This document shows, one piece after another, positions 5,143-5,298 of a stretch of 5,298 nucleotides of DNA (position 1 is the stretch's first letter; every line of letters begins with the position of its first letter). Source of the stretch: DATAFT01 sp035544635 (GTDB lineage Bacteria > Acidobacteriota > Thermoanaerobaculia > Multivoradales > Multivoraceae); the NCBI GenBank assembly GCA_035544635.1, contig DATKDQ010000076.1:1-5298 (forward strand), read 5' to 3'. The notes below the pieces were generated by a model. That model saw only the letters and a list, made by a program, of their open reading frames with translations. It ran no database searches and had not been told where the DNA came from. The position numbers were made by a program, and so were the translations under genes.

Positions 5143-5298
5143 GTGAACGATCGCGGCGAAACGTCCCGGGATCGGGGCGTCCGGAGGGGGTCGGTGCTCG
5201 TGGTCGACGACGAGGCCGCGATCCGCGACAGCCTGCGGATGATCCTGGAGTACGAGGGTTATCGCGTCGAGGAGGCGTCGTCCGGTCGCGAGGCGCTG
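5143..5298 (+). CDS. Response regulator, receiver domain start (3' end beyond window); possibly NtrC-type
   Basis: This is the start of a two-component response regulator, a cytoplasmic protein activated by phosphorylation from a sensor kinase. Of the 52 visible residues, the first 17 are a basic/polar extension. Then comes the receiver strand beta-1 with the acidic pair in VLVVDDEAAIRDSLRMIL (18-35; Asp22, Asp23), followed by EYEGYRVEEASSGREAL, the usual helix 1, beta-2 and helix 2 start. The phospho-acceptor Asp and the output domain lie beyond the window. The wording DSLRMILEYEGY is what I associate with NtrC-family sigma-54 activators, but the AAA+ domain is not visible. Two starts compete: GTG 5143, the earliest possible because an in-frame TAG sits at 5131, without a ribosome-binding site; and GTG 5194, with GGAGG six bases upstream, beginning directly at LVVDDE. 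The true protein may be 17 residues shorter at the N-terminus. Confidence 0.88.
   Translation, partial: MNDRGETSRDRGVRRGSVLVVDDEAAIRDSLRMILEYEGYRVEEASSGREAL

Overview
This is a GC-rich bacterial window with two transcription units diverging from a regulatory region of about 350 bp. On the minus strand, reading right to left, are rimP, nusA and the first 349 codons of infB, the widespread ribosome-maturation / transcription-elongation / translation-initiation operon. On the plus strand are a complete DegP/DegQ-type periplasmic serine protease with two PDZ domains, and then the first 52 codons of a response regulator that runs off the right edge.

The organism is a Gram-negative-type bacterium with high GC and sigma-54-style control. 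NusA has a single C-terminal helix-hairpin-helix instead of the two acidic repeats of gammaproteobacterial NusA. No ylxR lies between nusA and infB. The style of the HtrA N-terminus and of the response regulator reminds me of Acidobacteriota (Thermoanaerobaculia-like) or a deltaproteobacterial-type lineage. That placement is a low-confidence inference, because no rRNA or species marker is present.

Layout: infB 5' part (1-1047, -); 135-bp spacer; nusA (1183-2691, -); 21-bp gap; rimP (2713-3177, -, GTG start); divergent control region (3178-3533); htrA/degQ-like protease (3534-5012, +); 130-bp spacer rich in hairpins (5013-5142); response regulator (5143-end, +).

The control region is the most interesting part. 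On the minus strand, a sigma-70-type promoter (TTGATG, exactly 17 bp, perfect TATAAT) drives a leader of about 117 nt. The leader has a 9-bp hairpin, an 11-bp hairpin and then a textbook intrinsic terminator (stem plus six U), all upstream of rimP. This looks like transcription attenuation of rimP-nusA-infB, an operon that encodes the termination/antitermination factor NusA itself, so autoregulation is an obvious hypothesis. On the plus strand, a sigma-54-type element (TGGCA...TTGCA with exact GG-N10-GC spacing) precedes the protease and is followed 21 bp later by a related copy. An imperfect inverted repeat covers the rimP -35 box and could be a shared operator or enhancer. The response regulator behind the protease has a receiver start resembling NtrC-family activators, so it may control the protease. 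The output domain lies outside the window, so this is inference.
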